The notes beneath the pieces are model-generated. The model did no database searches. It was not told the DNA's origin and saw only the letters and a list, made by a program, of their open reading frames with translations. Of a stretch of DNA of 10,000 nt, positions 1 through 5,478 are shown one piece after another. The translations under genes were made by a program, and so were the position numbers. The stretch lies in contig JAIWOH010000088.1 of the NCBI GenBank assembly GCA_020216985.1, forward strand, positions 1 to 10,000, written 5' to 3'. The DNA is from Nitrospira sp. Its GTDB lineage: Bacteria; Nitrospirota; Nitrospiria; Nitrospirales; Nitrospiraceae. Numbering within the stretch: the stretch's first letter is position 1; the number at the start of each line of letters is the position of its first letter.

Positions 1-547
1 AGGCATGGGGCTGGGGATGTTCGAACGCGTTCGTCGCCTTGACGACCTCGCGGGTGGCAGGATCGACGTAATAGTGCCCCTGCGCCGGGCCCGATAACCC
101 ATACGCGTAATGGAGGCCCGTGTTGAACCACTGCGGGGAGTTCGGGGCGGCCATCTGCCGCGCCAGCATGTAACACATTTCATCATGAAAAGCCTCGGCG
201 TCCTCCGGCGTTGTGAAGTAGCCGTACGACTTTCCCCAGTGCGTCCAACATCCGGCCATTCGCTCGAAGACCTGGCGCGCATCGCGTTCCCCGCCCAACA
301 GGGGTTTCCCATCCGGTCCCGTCAGCATTTGTCCCTGCTGATCACGCTGAGGCACTCCCGCTTTTCGGAAATATTTCTGAGCTAAAATATCGACGGCCAA
401 TTGAGACCATTGCTCCGGCACATCGATGTTGTCGAGTTTGAATACGACGGACCCGTCCGGATTGCGAATCTCAGACGACCGCTTGACAAACGTGATCCCG
501 TCATAGGGACTCCGACCGCGATGGGTGAATCTTCGTTCAATCCTCAC
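1..547 (-). CDS. nrdJ: Adenosylcobalamin-dependent (class II) ribonucleotide reductase, N-terminal 182 residues, cut by window edge
   Basis: The enzyme reduces ribonucleotides to deoxyribonucleotides in the cytoplasm using a coenzyme B12-generated thiyl radical, so it supplies DNA precursors with or without oxygen. The frame is open from a GTG at 547-545 to the window edge without a stop. The translation contains stretches I recognise from the N-terminus of NrdJ: YDGITFVKRSSEIRNPDGS near residues 15-33, WSQLAVDILAQKYFRKAGVP near 47-66, and APNSPQWFNTGLHYAYG near 136-152, followed by GPAQGHYYVDP. The GTG start is chosen because a near-perfect AAGGAGGA lies 5 bases upstream and the family N-terminus begins there. 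No ATP-cone is visible ahead of the catalytic region. The catalytic cysteines and glycyl/radical loops lie outside the window. The gene has its own upstream control region with NrdR-type boxes (see separate entries). Identification is strong; only the C-terminal architecture is unknown. Confidence 0.93.
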   Translation of the reverse strand, partial: MRIERRFTHRGRSPYDGITFVKRSSEIRNPDGSVVFKLDNIDVPEQWSQLAVDILAQKYFRKAGVPQRDQQGQMLTGPDGKPLLGGERDARQVFERMAGCWTHWGKSYGYFTTPEDAEAFHDEMCYMLARQMAAPNSPQWFNTGLHYAYGLSGPAQGHYYVDPATREVVKATNAFEHPQPHA

Positions 548-552
548 GGGAT

Positions 553-560
553 TCCTCCTT
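553..560 (-). promoter_or_regulatory. Ribosome binding site that fixes the GTG start of nrdJ
   Basis: On the minus strand the sequence reads AAGGAGGA, five bases before GTG at 547-545. It is the strongest Shine-Dalgarno sequence in the window and supports the GTG start over any ATG further in. Confidence 0.85.
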
Positions 561-678
561 GTGGAAACAGAACCGCCTGGCATTGCGAGCCAACGTAGAA
601 TGTGTCCTCTGTGAGCTTGGCCATAAGAACATGAGAGCTTCTTCCTCCTCTCACCTTCATGACCGCCAAACACCGGAG

Positions 679-694
679 AGACTACATATAGCTA
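679..694. promoter_or_regulatory. NrdR box, promoter-proximal copy (degenerate)
   Basis: The core CTACATATAG (682-691) differs by one base from the core CTAAATATAG of the other box. It lies exactly 32 bp from it, about three helical turns, which is the spacing typical of tandem NrdR boxes. The outer arm toward the other box is degenerate. It covers the predicted -10 element of nrdJ, so binding there would block RNA polymerase. Confidence 0.7.
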
Positions 695-711
695 TCGACT
701 TTTTTTGTCAA
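683..711 (-). promoter_or_regulatory. Predicted sigma-70-type promoter of nrdJ
   Basis: On the minus strand a perfect TTGACA (711-706) is followed, after 17 bases, by TATGTA (688-683), a 3 of 6 match to the -10 consensus. Transcription would begin near 676, giving a leader of about 130 bases before the GTG of nrdJ. The upstream NrdR-like box abuts the -35 element and the downstream one covers the -10. That arrangement is what makes the promoter call more credible than the -10 match alone. Confidence 0.6.
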
Positions 712-726
712 CACTAAATATAGTGT
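711..726. promoter_or_regulatory. NrdR box, promoter-distal copy
   Basis: The 16-mer ACACTAAATATAGTGT is a near-perfect palindrome. It matches the known NrdR operator pattern (ACAC, an AT-only core, then GTGT) at almost every position. NrdR is the zinc-ribbon/ATP-cone repressor that senses (d)ATP and shuts off ribonucleotide reductase genes. The box shares one base with the TTGACA element of the nrdJ promoter. Confidence 0.8.
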
Positions 727-751
727 GGTCTCTGTGAAATTTGGGGGTAGC

Positions 752-828
752 CTGTGGATAGGGGGCTCTACTGTTTTAGGGCCGATTTTATTTTGAATTT
801 TACCCTGATTGGAGCCGGTTATCCACAG
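752..828. promoter_or_regulatory. Inverted pair of DnaA-box-like sequences flanking an AT-rich core
   Basis: TTATCCACA, the canonical DnaA box, is present on the plus strand at 819-827. Its partner CTATCCACA (one mismatch) is on the minus strand at 753-761. The two lie in a wider inverted repeat: CTGTGGATA at 752-760 pairs with TATCCACAG at 820-828, and GGCTC at 764-768 pairs with GAGCC at 812-816. The 43-base centre is AT-rich. The element lies just upstream of the NrdR boxes. In Escherichia coli the nrdAB promoter is also controlled by DnaA boxes, so a replication-linked input to nrdJ is possible. The alternative is that it works only as an RNA or DNA hairpin downstream of the 861-1241 gene. 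Confidence 0.5.
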
Positions 829-860
829 AAGCACCGGGTTGGCGGGGCATATCAGGATCT

Positions 861-1241
861 TTAGAACCTTTCTTGAAGCAGCCGTTCGATTGTTTTTGCC
901 GCTTCCTCCGTTCCACTGATCGGGACAAACCGGCCTCCGATCCCCAGCACGACCACCGTGGTCCCGACCACCCGGGTTTCATACCAACTGAAAAGCCCCC
1001 GATTTTTTCGAATCGTGGCGGGTCGAACGACGCCGTCCATGAGTTGCTTGCTTTGAGCACGAATGACCTCGTGAATGAGCCGTTGATCCCGCGCGGAAGT
1101 CCGCTCATCCAGCCGATCGAGCGCCCGGTGTAACTCCGACTCGACGAACCGGACATAGTCATCCGTCGTCGGATTCGACCATGCCGCCCAGACCGCTCCG
1201 GCAAGGATCATCATCAGGAAGACTAAGCGGACAAGACTCAT
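861..1241 (-). CDS. Small membrane-anchored protein resembling DUF4359
   Basis: The product is 126 residues and opens with one hydrophobic segment (residues 3-21) that is either an uncleaved signal anchor or a signal peptide. This is followed by NPTTDDYVRFVE (about 23-34), a helical charged region, and a C-terminal part with NRGLFSWYETR, a VVVLGIGGRFVPI strand and a helical tail. The NP-x-x-x-x-Y start of the mature part and the LFSWY plus GIGGRF ending are what I associate with DUF4359, a family of unknown function. This assignment is from memory and moderate. The ATG at 1241-1239 is chosen because the hydrophobic segment begins there. Its Shine-Dalgarno is poor, since AGGAG touches the ATG, so GTG a few codons upstream is possible. 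The gene lies 43 bp downstream of ampG on the same strand and is probably co-transcribed with it. Confidence 0.7.
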   Translation of the reverse strand: MSLVRLVFLMMILAGAVWAAWSNPTTDDYVRFVESELHRALDRLDERTSARDQRLIHEVIRAQSKQLMDGVVRPATIRKNRGLFSWYETRVVGTTVVVLGIGGRFVPISGTEEAAKTIERLLQERF

Positions 1242-1284
1242 CTCCTGCCCCGACACTTTCCGAAGCTCGCCCAATCGAATAAGA

Positions 1285-2547
1285 TCATACGGCGCGGGGC
1301 AAGCCAGGAACGTCGTTCCTTTCTTTCGGCTCGATGTGACACCTGAGAGACCAGACGGCCAAAAGACCCGGCAATGCAACCACAAAAGTTAGGACAAAGA
1401 ACTCCGCCCATCCGACCGCCTCCACAATACCGGCGGACGGACGCCCTGCGAAGACTCGCCCCAACGCCTCAAGAGACGACAGCAGCGCGAACTGGGTCGC
1501 CGTGTAGCGCGGATCGCACAGCGACATCACCAACGCCACAAAGGCGGCCGTCCCCATTCCACCCGTCACGTTTTCGATCACGACCGCCGCCGTCAGGACG
1601 GCGGCGCTTTTTCCCATCAGGGCCACGACGGCAAATCCCAGATTCGACACCGCTTGCAACAGACCAAAAAGCAAGAGGGCGGAAACGAGGCTCATCCTCG
1701 TCATCATCGCTCCTCCAAGCAAAGCGCCGGCGAGCGTGGCGAAGATTCCGACTCCCTTTACCGTCCCGACTTCCACGGACGAAAAACCGACTCCCCCGAT
1801 GAGAAACGCGGTCTGGAGGGAGGACGCAAAGGCATCGCCGAGTTTGTACAACGCGACCACGGCCAAGAATCCCACCGCATGGGGCCTGGAGAAAAATTCT
1901 CTCACAGGAGCGCCCACGGCTTCGACCAGACTCCGGGGATGATCGGCGAGCCGAATCGGTTCCGGGCTCACCACGATCGCGGCAAGCCCCGCCGCCATGA
2001 TGGCCGCCATGACCAAATAGGTCGCTTGCCAGCCAACCACGTCGGCCAACATCAAGGCGCCGGCGCCGGCGACCAACAGCGCCATTCGGTACCCGTTGAC
2101 CCAGACCGCCGCACCCAACCCCCGTTCATGGGGATGAAGCGTCTCCGTGCGGTAGGCGTCGAAGACGATGTCCAACGAGGCAGAGAAAAACGCCACCGCG
2201 AGCGCCAGAGCCGCCAAGGTTTCGGGGTGATCGCGCGGACCGGTCGCCGCCATCAAGGCCAACCCGGCCGCGACGCAGGATTGCGTCAACATCATCCATC
2301 CGCGACGCCGCCCAAGCCAGGGGGGAACGATCCGATCCATAAGCGGAGCCCAGAGAAATTTCAGCGTATAGGGGAGACCGACCAACGTAAACACGCCGAT
2401 CGTTTTGAGATCGACGCCTTCCACCGTCAGCCAGGCTTGTAAAGTACCGGCGGTCAGGGCAAGCGGGAGACCCGAGACGAAGCCCAACGGCAACATCACG
2501 GCGAGACGCCGATTGATGAAGCGAGACTGGAAGGTGGAGTCGGTCAC
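1285..2547 (-). CDS. ampG: AmpG-type muropeptide permease (major facilitator superfamily)
   Basis: This inner-membrane transporter imports GlcNAc-anhydroMurNAc peptides released during cell-wall turnover so they can be recycled. In organisms with inducible AmpC it also feeds the induction signal. The 420-residue product is almost entirely membrane segments, about twelve. It carries AmpG hallmarks: SGLPLALTAGTLQAW (25-39), the cytoplasmic loop DRIVPPWLGRRRGW (71-84), FSASLDIVFDAYRTE (121-135), YKLGDAF (234-240), ENVTGGMGTAAFVA (325-338) and YTATQFALLSSL (348-359). It is the short twelve-segment form, lacking the C-terminal extension of the 491-residue enterobacterial protein. The start is a GTG with no clear Shine-Dalgarno; an in-frame TGA lies five codons upstream, so no earlier start is available. 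It lies 119 bp downstream of a secreted hypothetical and 43 bp upstream of the DUF4359-like gene, all on the same strand. Confidence 0.92.
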   Translation of the reverse strand: MTDSTFQSRFINRRLAVMLPLGFVSGLPLALTAGTLQAWLTVEGVDLKTIGVFTLVGLPYTLKFLWAPLMDRIVPPWLGRRRGWMMLTQSCVAAGLALMAATGPRDHPETLAALALAVAFFSASLDIVFDAYRTETLHPHERGLGAAVWVNGYRMALLVAGAGALMLADVVGWQATYLVMAAIMAAGLAAIVVSPEPIRLADHPRSLVEAVGAPVREFFSRPHAVGFLAVVALYKLGDAFASSLQTAFLIGGVGFSSVEVGTVKGVGIFATLAGALLGGAMMTRMSLVSALLLFGLLQAVSNLGFAVVALMGKSAAVLTAAVVIENVTGGMGTAAFVALVMSLCDPRYTATQFALLSSLEALGRVFAGRPSAGIVEAVGWAEFFVLTFVVALPGLLAVWSLRCHIEPKERNDVPGLPRAV

Positions 2548-2666
2548 GAAGCAACGCTCACGTCAAACGAGCCTCTTCATGCGGAGGGAGCATATCATCG
2601 CCGCCGCGGTTCTTCAGCAGAATCTCGAAATGTGTAAGGGGAAATACGTTCGGAAACGGTTGCGGA

Positions 2667-3083
2667 TCAGCAGGGCTGCCCGTTGAACGAACAGGGCTTG
2701 TAGCGGGAAATATCAAAATCCGTGTTCTCTTGATAGACCCGTTCGTTGCCGTTGACTCCGTCCTGCTCGGGATCGTTCCACATCGTGTGGTTCCACCAAT
2801 AAAAGATCGGCTGAGCCTCCGTCTGGTAGACGGGATTTCCAAAGGTGCTACGGGCATATTCCCGCACCACTCGGGCCGTCACATAGTCGATCCGGCCGTC
2901 ACCGGCCAGAGAATAGAGTGCAATAAAGAGCCGGGCCTCATGGTCGTAAAGCTCATCCAGGCGGGAGCCCACGTCCGGCTCGACGGGAAGTTGATCTGCG
3001 GCCAGGGCCGACGCCCCCCATCCACTCCCTATGCCGGAAAGCAAAACGCCCCATAGGGCAAGCGTGACAATCAACCGAGACAC
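2667..3083 (-). CDS. Secreted hypothetical protein, 138 residues
   Basis: I do not recognise the family. The protein begins with a classical signal peptide: basic start, hydrophobic core LIVTLALWGVLLSGIG, and a likely cleavage after SALAA near residue 30. The mature part is mostly helical and polar, with YDHEARLFIALYSLAGDGRIDY in two halves, an aromatic-rich stretch (FYWWNHTMWND) and a short C-terminus with two cysteines seven residues apart (PCSFNGQPC). These could form a disulfide in the periplasm. The GTG at 3083 is preferred over the upstream ATG at 3167. GCGGAG lies 8 bases before it, and the signal peptide then begins directly with VSRLIV, whereas the longer form would bury it behind 28 charged residues. 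The gene heads the minus-strand run into ampG, but the 119-bp gap makes an operon uncertain. Confidence 0.75.
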   Translation of the reverse strand: MSRLIVTLALWGVLLSGIGSGWGASALAADQLPVEPDVGSRLDELYDHEARLFIALYSLAGDGRIDYVTARVVREYARSTFGNPVYQTEAQPIFYWWNHTMWNDPEQDGVNGNERVYQENTDFDISRYKPCSFNGQPC

Positions 3084-3091
3084 TAGTTTTT

Positions 3092-3097
3092 CTCCGC
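3092..3097 (-). promoter_or_regulatory. Ribosome binding site deciding the GTG start of the secreted hypothetical
   Basis: On the minus strand GCGGAG lies eight bases ahead of GTG at 3083-3081. No comparable sequence precedes the alternative ATG at 3167. Confidence 0.55.
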
Positions 3098-3136
3098 AGC
3101 CTTTCTTTTTTAGGACAACGCTTCTTTCCAGAACAA

Positions 3137-3163
3137 GCAGCCGATGAAATTTCAAACGGCTGC
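3137..3163. repeat. Inverted repeat in the leader of the secreted hypothetical
   Basis: GCAGCCG (3137-3143) and CGGCTGC (3157-3163) are perfect 7-bp arms around a 13-base AT-rich centre that is itself nearly palindromic (TGAAATTTCA). It lies 54-80 bases upstream of the GTG at 3083. It could be an operator or an mRNA leader hairpin. No run of T follows on either strand, so a terminator is unlikely. Confidence 0.45.
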
Positions 3164-3547
3164 CCATCTTACCACGCCTTCCCCCTCACCTTCCCCCCTT
3201 TTGAAGAGCTTGACTTCCTAACGGGATCTACCTTAGGGTGGGCCGGCTGGATCAAGGCTGGATTGGGCGAGAGGGAGGGGATGAGTTCGGCTCAGACGCA
3301 GGCCACCATGATCACCAGCGTGCCTTCACCATCTACCAATAAGGGTAAGGGGTGGACCACGAGTGGAGATGTTTGGAGCAGATGTGACGGGAGCGGAAAT
3401 GAGCTGCACAGAGGAGTATCGAGGGAGTCGGATCAGCCGCGAGGCGTAAGTCCAGGCGTAACTCCTGGACGCGCTCATTTCTCCGCAATGAGCGCCAAAA
3501 CCAATTGAATTGAATTTATTGTCCCTTTAACCAATGAAAGGGAATTT
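3164..3547. other. Intergenic region between divergent genes, with hairpins but no convincing gene
   Basis: No frame here has protein-like composition. The only long open frame (3263-3508, plus) has no usable ribosome binding site and looks random. The notable content is near the 3' end: two hairpins at 3450-3495 and a short inverted repeat over the ribosome binding site of the next gene. CCCTTT at 3523-3528 can pair with AAAGGG at 3537-3542, which is the Shine-Dalgarno of the PEP-CTERM gene. I did not find a sigma-54 type -24/-12 element. Confidence 0.6.
3450..3495. repeat. Two adjacent hairpins upstream of the PEP-CTERM gene
   Basis: GTCCAGG (3450-3456) pairs with CCTGGAC (3464-3470) around a 7-base loop. 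Immediately after it, GCGCTCATT (3471-3479) pairs perfectly with AATGAGCGC (3487-3495), also around a 7-base loop. Within the first, a 12-base direct repeat (3445-3456 and 3457-3468) differs at two positions. No T-run follows, so these look more like an operator or an mRNA leader structure than a terminator. They end 52 bases before the ATG at 3548. Confidence 0.6.
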
Positions 3548-4612
3548 ATGAATAGCAGCTCAATGTTTCTTCAGAAACACAACCGGTCCATCCGACTGTC
3601 GGTAGCCGTGCTCATGCTGTGCGGGGCACTGGTACCGATTCCGGCCTCGGCCAGTCTGTCCATGTCGGTTTCCACTAACGAAGCATCGGACTTCTTATTA
3701 CTCGATGCTCCGGGCGCATTGATCCTGCACGGCGACGCAGTTGGCGGGACGGCCCATGTACTGCCGGGAGGCCATCCCTGTCTTCCCGGCATCGGTCCCA
3801 ACTGTTTGACCGACGTGATCCCACCGTTTGGATTCGCCCAGGCGGAAATGGACGCAGGGGCGGGGCATTTTCAGCTGTACGCAGGCGAAAGCGGCGGCGG
3901 GAGCGGCAGTGTCGGCATGATGATGACGGACTCGATCAGTCGCACAGGACTCTTAGGAGTCGGCACAGTGACTTTCGATGTCCATATCGATCTGTCGTTG
4001 CATGCCACGCTCGACCACCTCGCGGGTGCAGCCGCCTATTCCGACTTCAATTACTCGATTCTTACCCGGAGCTGCGACGGCAATATCTGCGATTACAATC
4101 AAGTGCTGTTCAGTTTTGATGCCACGCGTCAGTCCACGCGCGATGCCGAGAACAATATCACCAATTATTCCAATTATGGTTGGTCGGACATCATGGGCGG
4201 CGGCGACTCGGGTTCCGCCATCCCCGGCGTGTTCGAAACTTCTTTTTCGATGCCTGTCATTTTCGGCAGCGGGGCACAGCCGTTCGACTTCGCCATCTCG
4301 ATCAGTGGCGGCGGTGCCTGCGATTTCGGCGACAACTGCGGCAGCGCCTATGTTTCGTCCGTGAACTCGGCCTATCTCGGCATCCGCGTCGATGGCGGCT
4401 ACGACTACACCTCGGCGAACGGTTACGCCTATCCTGGATTTGCGCCAGCTGTGCCCGTGCCCGCCGCAATCTGGCTGTTCGGGTCAGGACTGGTCGGAAT
4501 GATCGGCATAGCACGACGAAAACGGAACCAGGCTAACGCCCAGCCCGAGCGCAATTCGTTTTCCCCAACCGCGCGCAATGGCGCTGAAACACGATCTCAA
4601 GCTCGTCGATGA
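3548..4612 (+). CDS. PEP-CTERM (VPxPA-type) exosortase-sorted extracellular protein with an extended tail
   Basis: The product is 354 residues. A signal peptide covers about residues 1-35 (basic HNRSIR, hydrophobic core, cleavage near PASAS). A Gly/Ser/Asp-rich mature region follows, with cysteines near CLPGIGPNC and in CDFGDNC. The sorting signal begins at residue 302: VPVPAAIWLFGSGLVGMIGI, then the basic stop ARRKR (322-326). Exosortase cleaves such signals and the protein is exported to the envelope or matrix. The function of the mature part is not recognisable. The start has AAAGGG five bases upstream. The oddity is the 28 residues after ARRKR: PEP-CTERM proteins normally end within a few residues of this basic cluster. 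The extra tail is Arg/Asn/Ser-rich and overlaps an antisense reading frame at 4533-4612. The natural stop was probably lost at a rearrangement junction near 4526-4535. Confidence 0.85.
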   Translation: MNSSSMFLQKHNRSIRLSVAVLMLCGALVPIPASASLSMSVSTNEASDFLLLDAPGALILHGDAVGGTAHVLPGGHPCLPGIGPNCLTDVIPPFGFAQAEMDAGAGHFQLYAGESGGGSGSVGMMMTDSISRTGLLGVGTVTFDVHIDLSLHATLDHLAGAAAYSDFNYSILTRSCDGNICDYNQVLFSFDATRQSTRDAENNITNYSNYGWSDIMGGGDSGSAIPGVFETSFSMPVIFGSGAQPFDFAISISGGGACDFGDNCGSAYVSSVNSAYLGIRVDGGYDYTSANGYAYPGFAPAVPVPAAIWLFGSGLVGMIGIARRKRNQANAQPERNSFSPTARNGAETRSQARR

Positions 4613-4880
4613 CTTCCATGGCATCGCGACCTTGGATGACGTGCTGCATCACCAGCGTTGAGATGTCGTTGAGCATCTTGCTCGTGTCGAAAACGGGATA
4701 GGTCTGGGCCAGGCGTTTGACCGCTTTGACCACGGACTTATCTTCGGGACGGGGGATGACGAGAGGCTCCGGTATCTCGACCAGCTCGGGGACAGGTGCA
4801 GGGCACATTGTCGGCAATGGCAGCAAAACGCCGGCGCGACCGTGCAGAAATTGCGCGAAGTTCAAAAGCCCTGTTCCCAA
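4533..4880 (-). CDS. Orphan hypothetical reading frame, probably the 3' end of a truncated gene
   Basis: I do not recognise the family. From about residue 25 the frame has clear coding character: third codon positions are mostly G or C, and the translation is a well-behaved helical protein with EDKSVVKAVKRLAQTYP, FDTSKMLNDISTLVMQHV and GRDAMEVIDELEIVFQRH. There is no good start: the frame opens with TTG at 4880 directly after an in-frame TGA, an internal ATG lies at 4808, and neither has a Shine-Dalgarno. The 3' end overlaps the tail of the PEP-CTERM gene on the other strand by 80 bp. The most economical reading is that a fragment of a foreign or displaced gene was joined to the end of the PEP-CTERM gene. 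A short intact gene starting at 4808 (91 residues) is the alternative. Confidence 0.4.
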   Translation of the reverse strand: MGTGLLNFAQFLHGRAGVLLPLPTMCPAPVPELVEIPEPLVIPRPEDKSVVKAVKRLAQTYPVFDTSKMLNDISTLVMQHVIQGRDAMEVIDELEIVFQRHCARLGKTNCARAGR

Positions 4881-5088
4881 TCAATTCGACCCCGTCCACG
4901 CCAGTGAACTGCAGGACTGAACTGCCGATCCGACCTTATCCGGATGAGTTGCAAGAACCCCGATCCGCAGCGAAGGATCACAGGTTCGCCCGATGGATTG
5001 TCGGTTCGGTAGCAGCTGATTCCGGTCGGCGGGCCTCTCAGTAGCGGTTAATGCCGGTCGAAACAGTCGCTGATTGCAGATCCTCGAG
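4881..5088. other. Spacer in a mosaic region; no recognisable gene
   Basis: No frame gives a recognisable protein. Two imperfect copies of a 20-25 base sequence occur near 5010-5067: TGATTCCGGTCGG and TTAATGCCGGTCG share a CCGGTCG core after a similar lead-in. They could be remnants of a repeat or an element end. There is no transposase fragment that I can name. Confidence 0.4.
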
Positions 5089-5410
5089 TTTTCCATTGAT
5101 GGGGCCATGGTCGTCTCCGCCAACGGGTTTGAGGCCTTTTTATGGGATCAGGCGCACGGCGTGAGGTCCCTCTTTGACGTCTTGACCACTGACTATGGCC
5201 TTGTCTCTTCCCTCACCGGCTGGCGCCTGACACGCGCCACGGCCATTTCTCCCGACGGGCAAGCAATTGTGGGATATGACTTCAATCCCAAGGCCAGGTG
5301 GAGGCCTGACTGGTGCGACTTCAGCCAGTGTCCCTGCCGACGGCCAGGTATCTGTTCGGCACCGTCCTCTGGCGAGGCTTGCCGCCTGTGCCCGACGGAG
5401 CCGGGGCTGA
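5089..5410 (+). pseudogene. Decayed 3' end of a HAF-repeat PEP-CTERM protein gene
   Basis: The frame at 5089 gives FSIDGAMVV, then GFEAFLWDQAHGVRSL, then ATAISPDGQAIVGYDFNPK. These are two HAF-type units of the kind found in extracellular PEP-CTERM proteins. At about 5291-5295 one base is missing. Continuing in the next frame gives GQVEA, then TGA (5307-5309) where the family has Trp, then LVRLQPVSLPTARYLFGT, a VPLPA-type sorting signal. A second missing base at about 5362-5364 restores the frame to ARLAACARRSRG and a stop at 5408-5410, the normal basic end of such proteins. So three lesions are visible, and the 5' part of the gene with its signal peptide is absent. The first frame runs by chance into the mtaB frame, so automated annotation may call a false 580-residue fusion here. 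Confidence 0.75.
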
Positions 5411-5439
5411 CGCACGCCAAGCCCCTCGCTTCCACGAGC

Positions 5440-5469
5440 TTGCCCGAACAGGATCGCCGTCTCTATAAT
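5440..5469 (+). promoter_or_regulatory. Predicted promoter of the mtaB-miaB operon
   Basis: TTGCCC (5440-5445, 4 of 6 to the -35 consensus) and a perfect TATAAT (5464-5469) are separated by 18 bases. Transcription would begin near 5475-5477, only two to four bases before the ATG of mtaB at 5479. No Shine-Dalgarno precedes that ATG, so the message may be leaderless. Confidence 0.6.
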
Positions 5470-5478
5470 GCCCCTCTT

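Noticed and set aside
110..598. Two plus-strand open frames (91 and 65 residues) at the left end
   Set aside because: They are antisense to the well-supported nrdJ coding sequence and its ribosome binding site.
752..828. Chromosomal replication origin
   Set aside because: Only two DnaA-box-like sites are seen, with no dnaA, dnaN or gidA nearby. A promoter-linked role is the simpler reading, though GC skew could not be checked.
1654..2442. 262-residue plus-strand open frame
   Set aside because: It is antisense to ampG, rich in Arg, His, Gly and Gln without hydrophobic cores, as expected for a shadow of a membrane-protein gene.
2558..2857. 99-residue minus-strand frame ending just before ampG, with a plausible C-terminal peptide
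   Set aside because: Most of it overlaps the secreted hypothetical in another frame and is Arg/Ser/Thr-rich. Only the last 35 residues look protein-like, and they have no start with a ribosome binding site.
3263..3508. 81-residue plus-strand open frame upstream of the PEP-CTERM gene
   Set aside because: It has no usable ribosome binding site, a composition like random sequence, and it contains the two hairpins that look regulatory.
4881..5123. 80-residue minus-strand frame in line with the orphan frame, separated from it by one TGA
   Set aside because: The translation is low in hydrophobic residues and partly antisense to the PEP-CTERM remnant, so reading through the TGA does not give a more convincing protein.
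5074..5478. N-terminal extension of mtaB giving a 580-residue protein
   Set aside because: The extension is the first frame of a decayed PEP-CTERM gene that happens to stay open. The MtaB family N-terminus begins at the ATG at 5479, and a TATAAT lies just before it.
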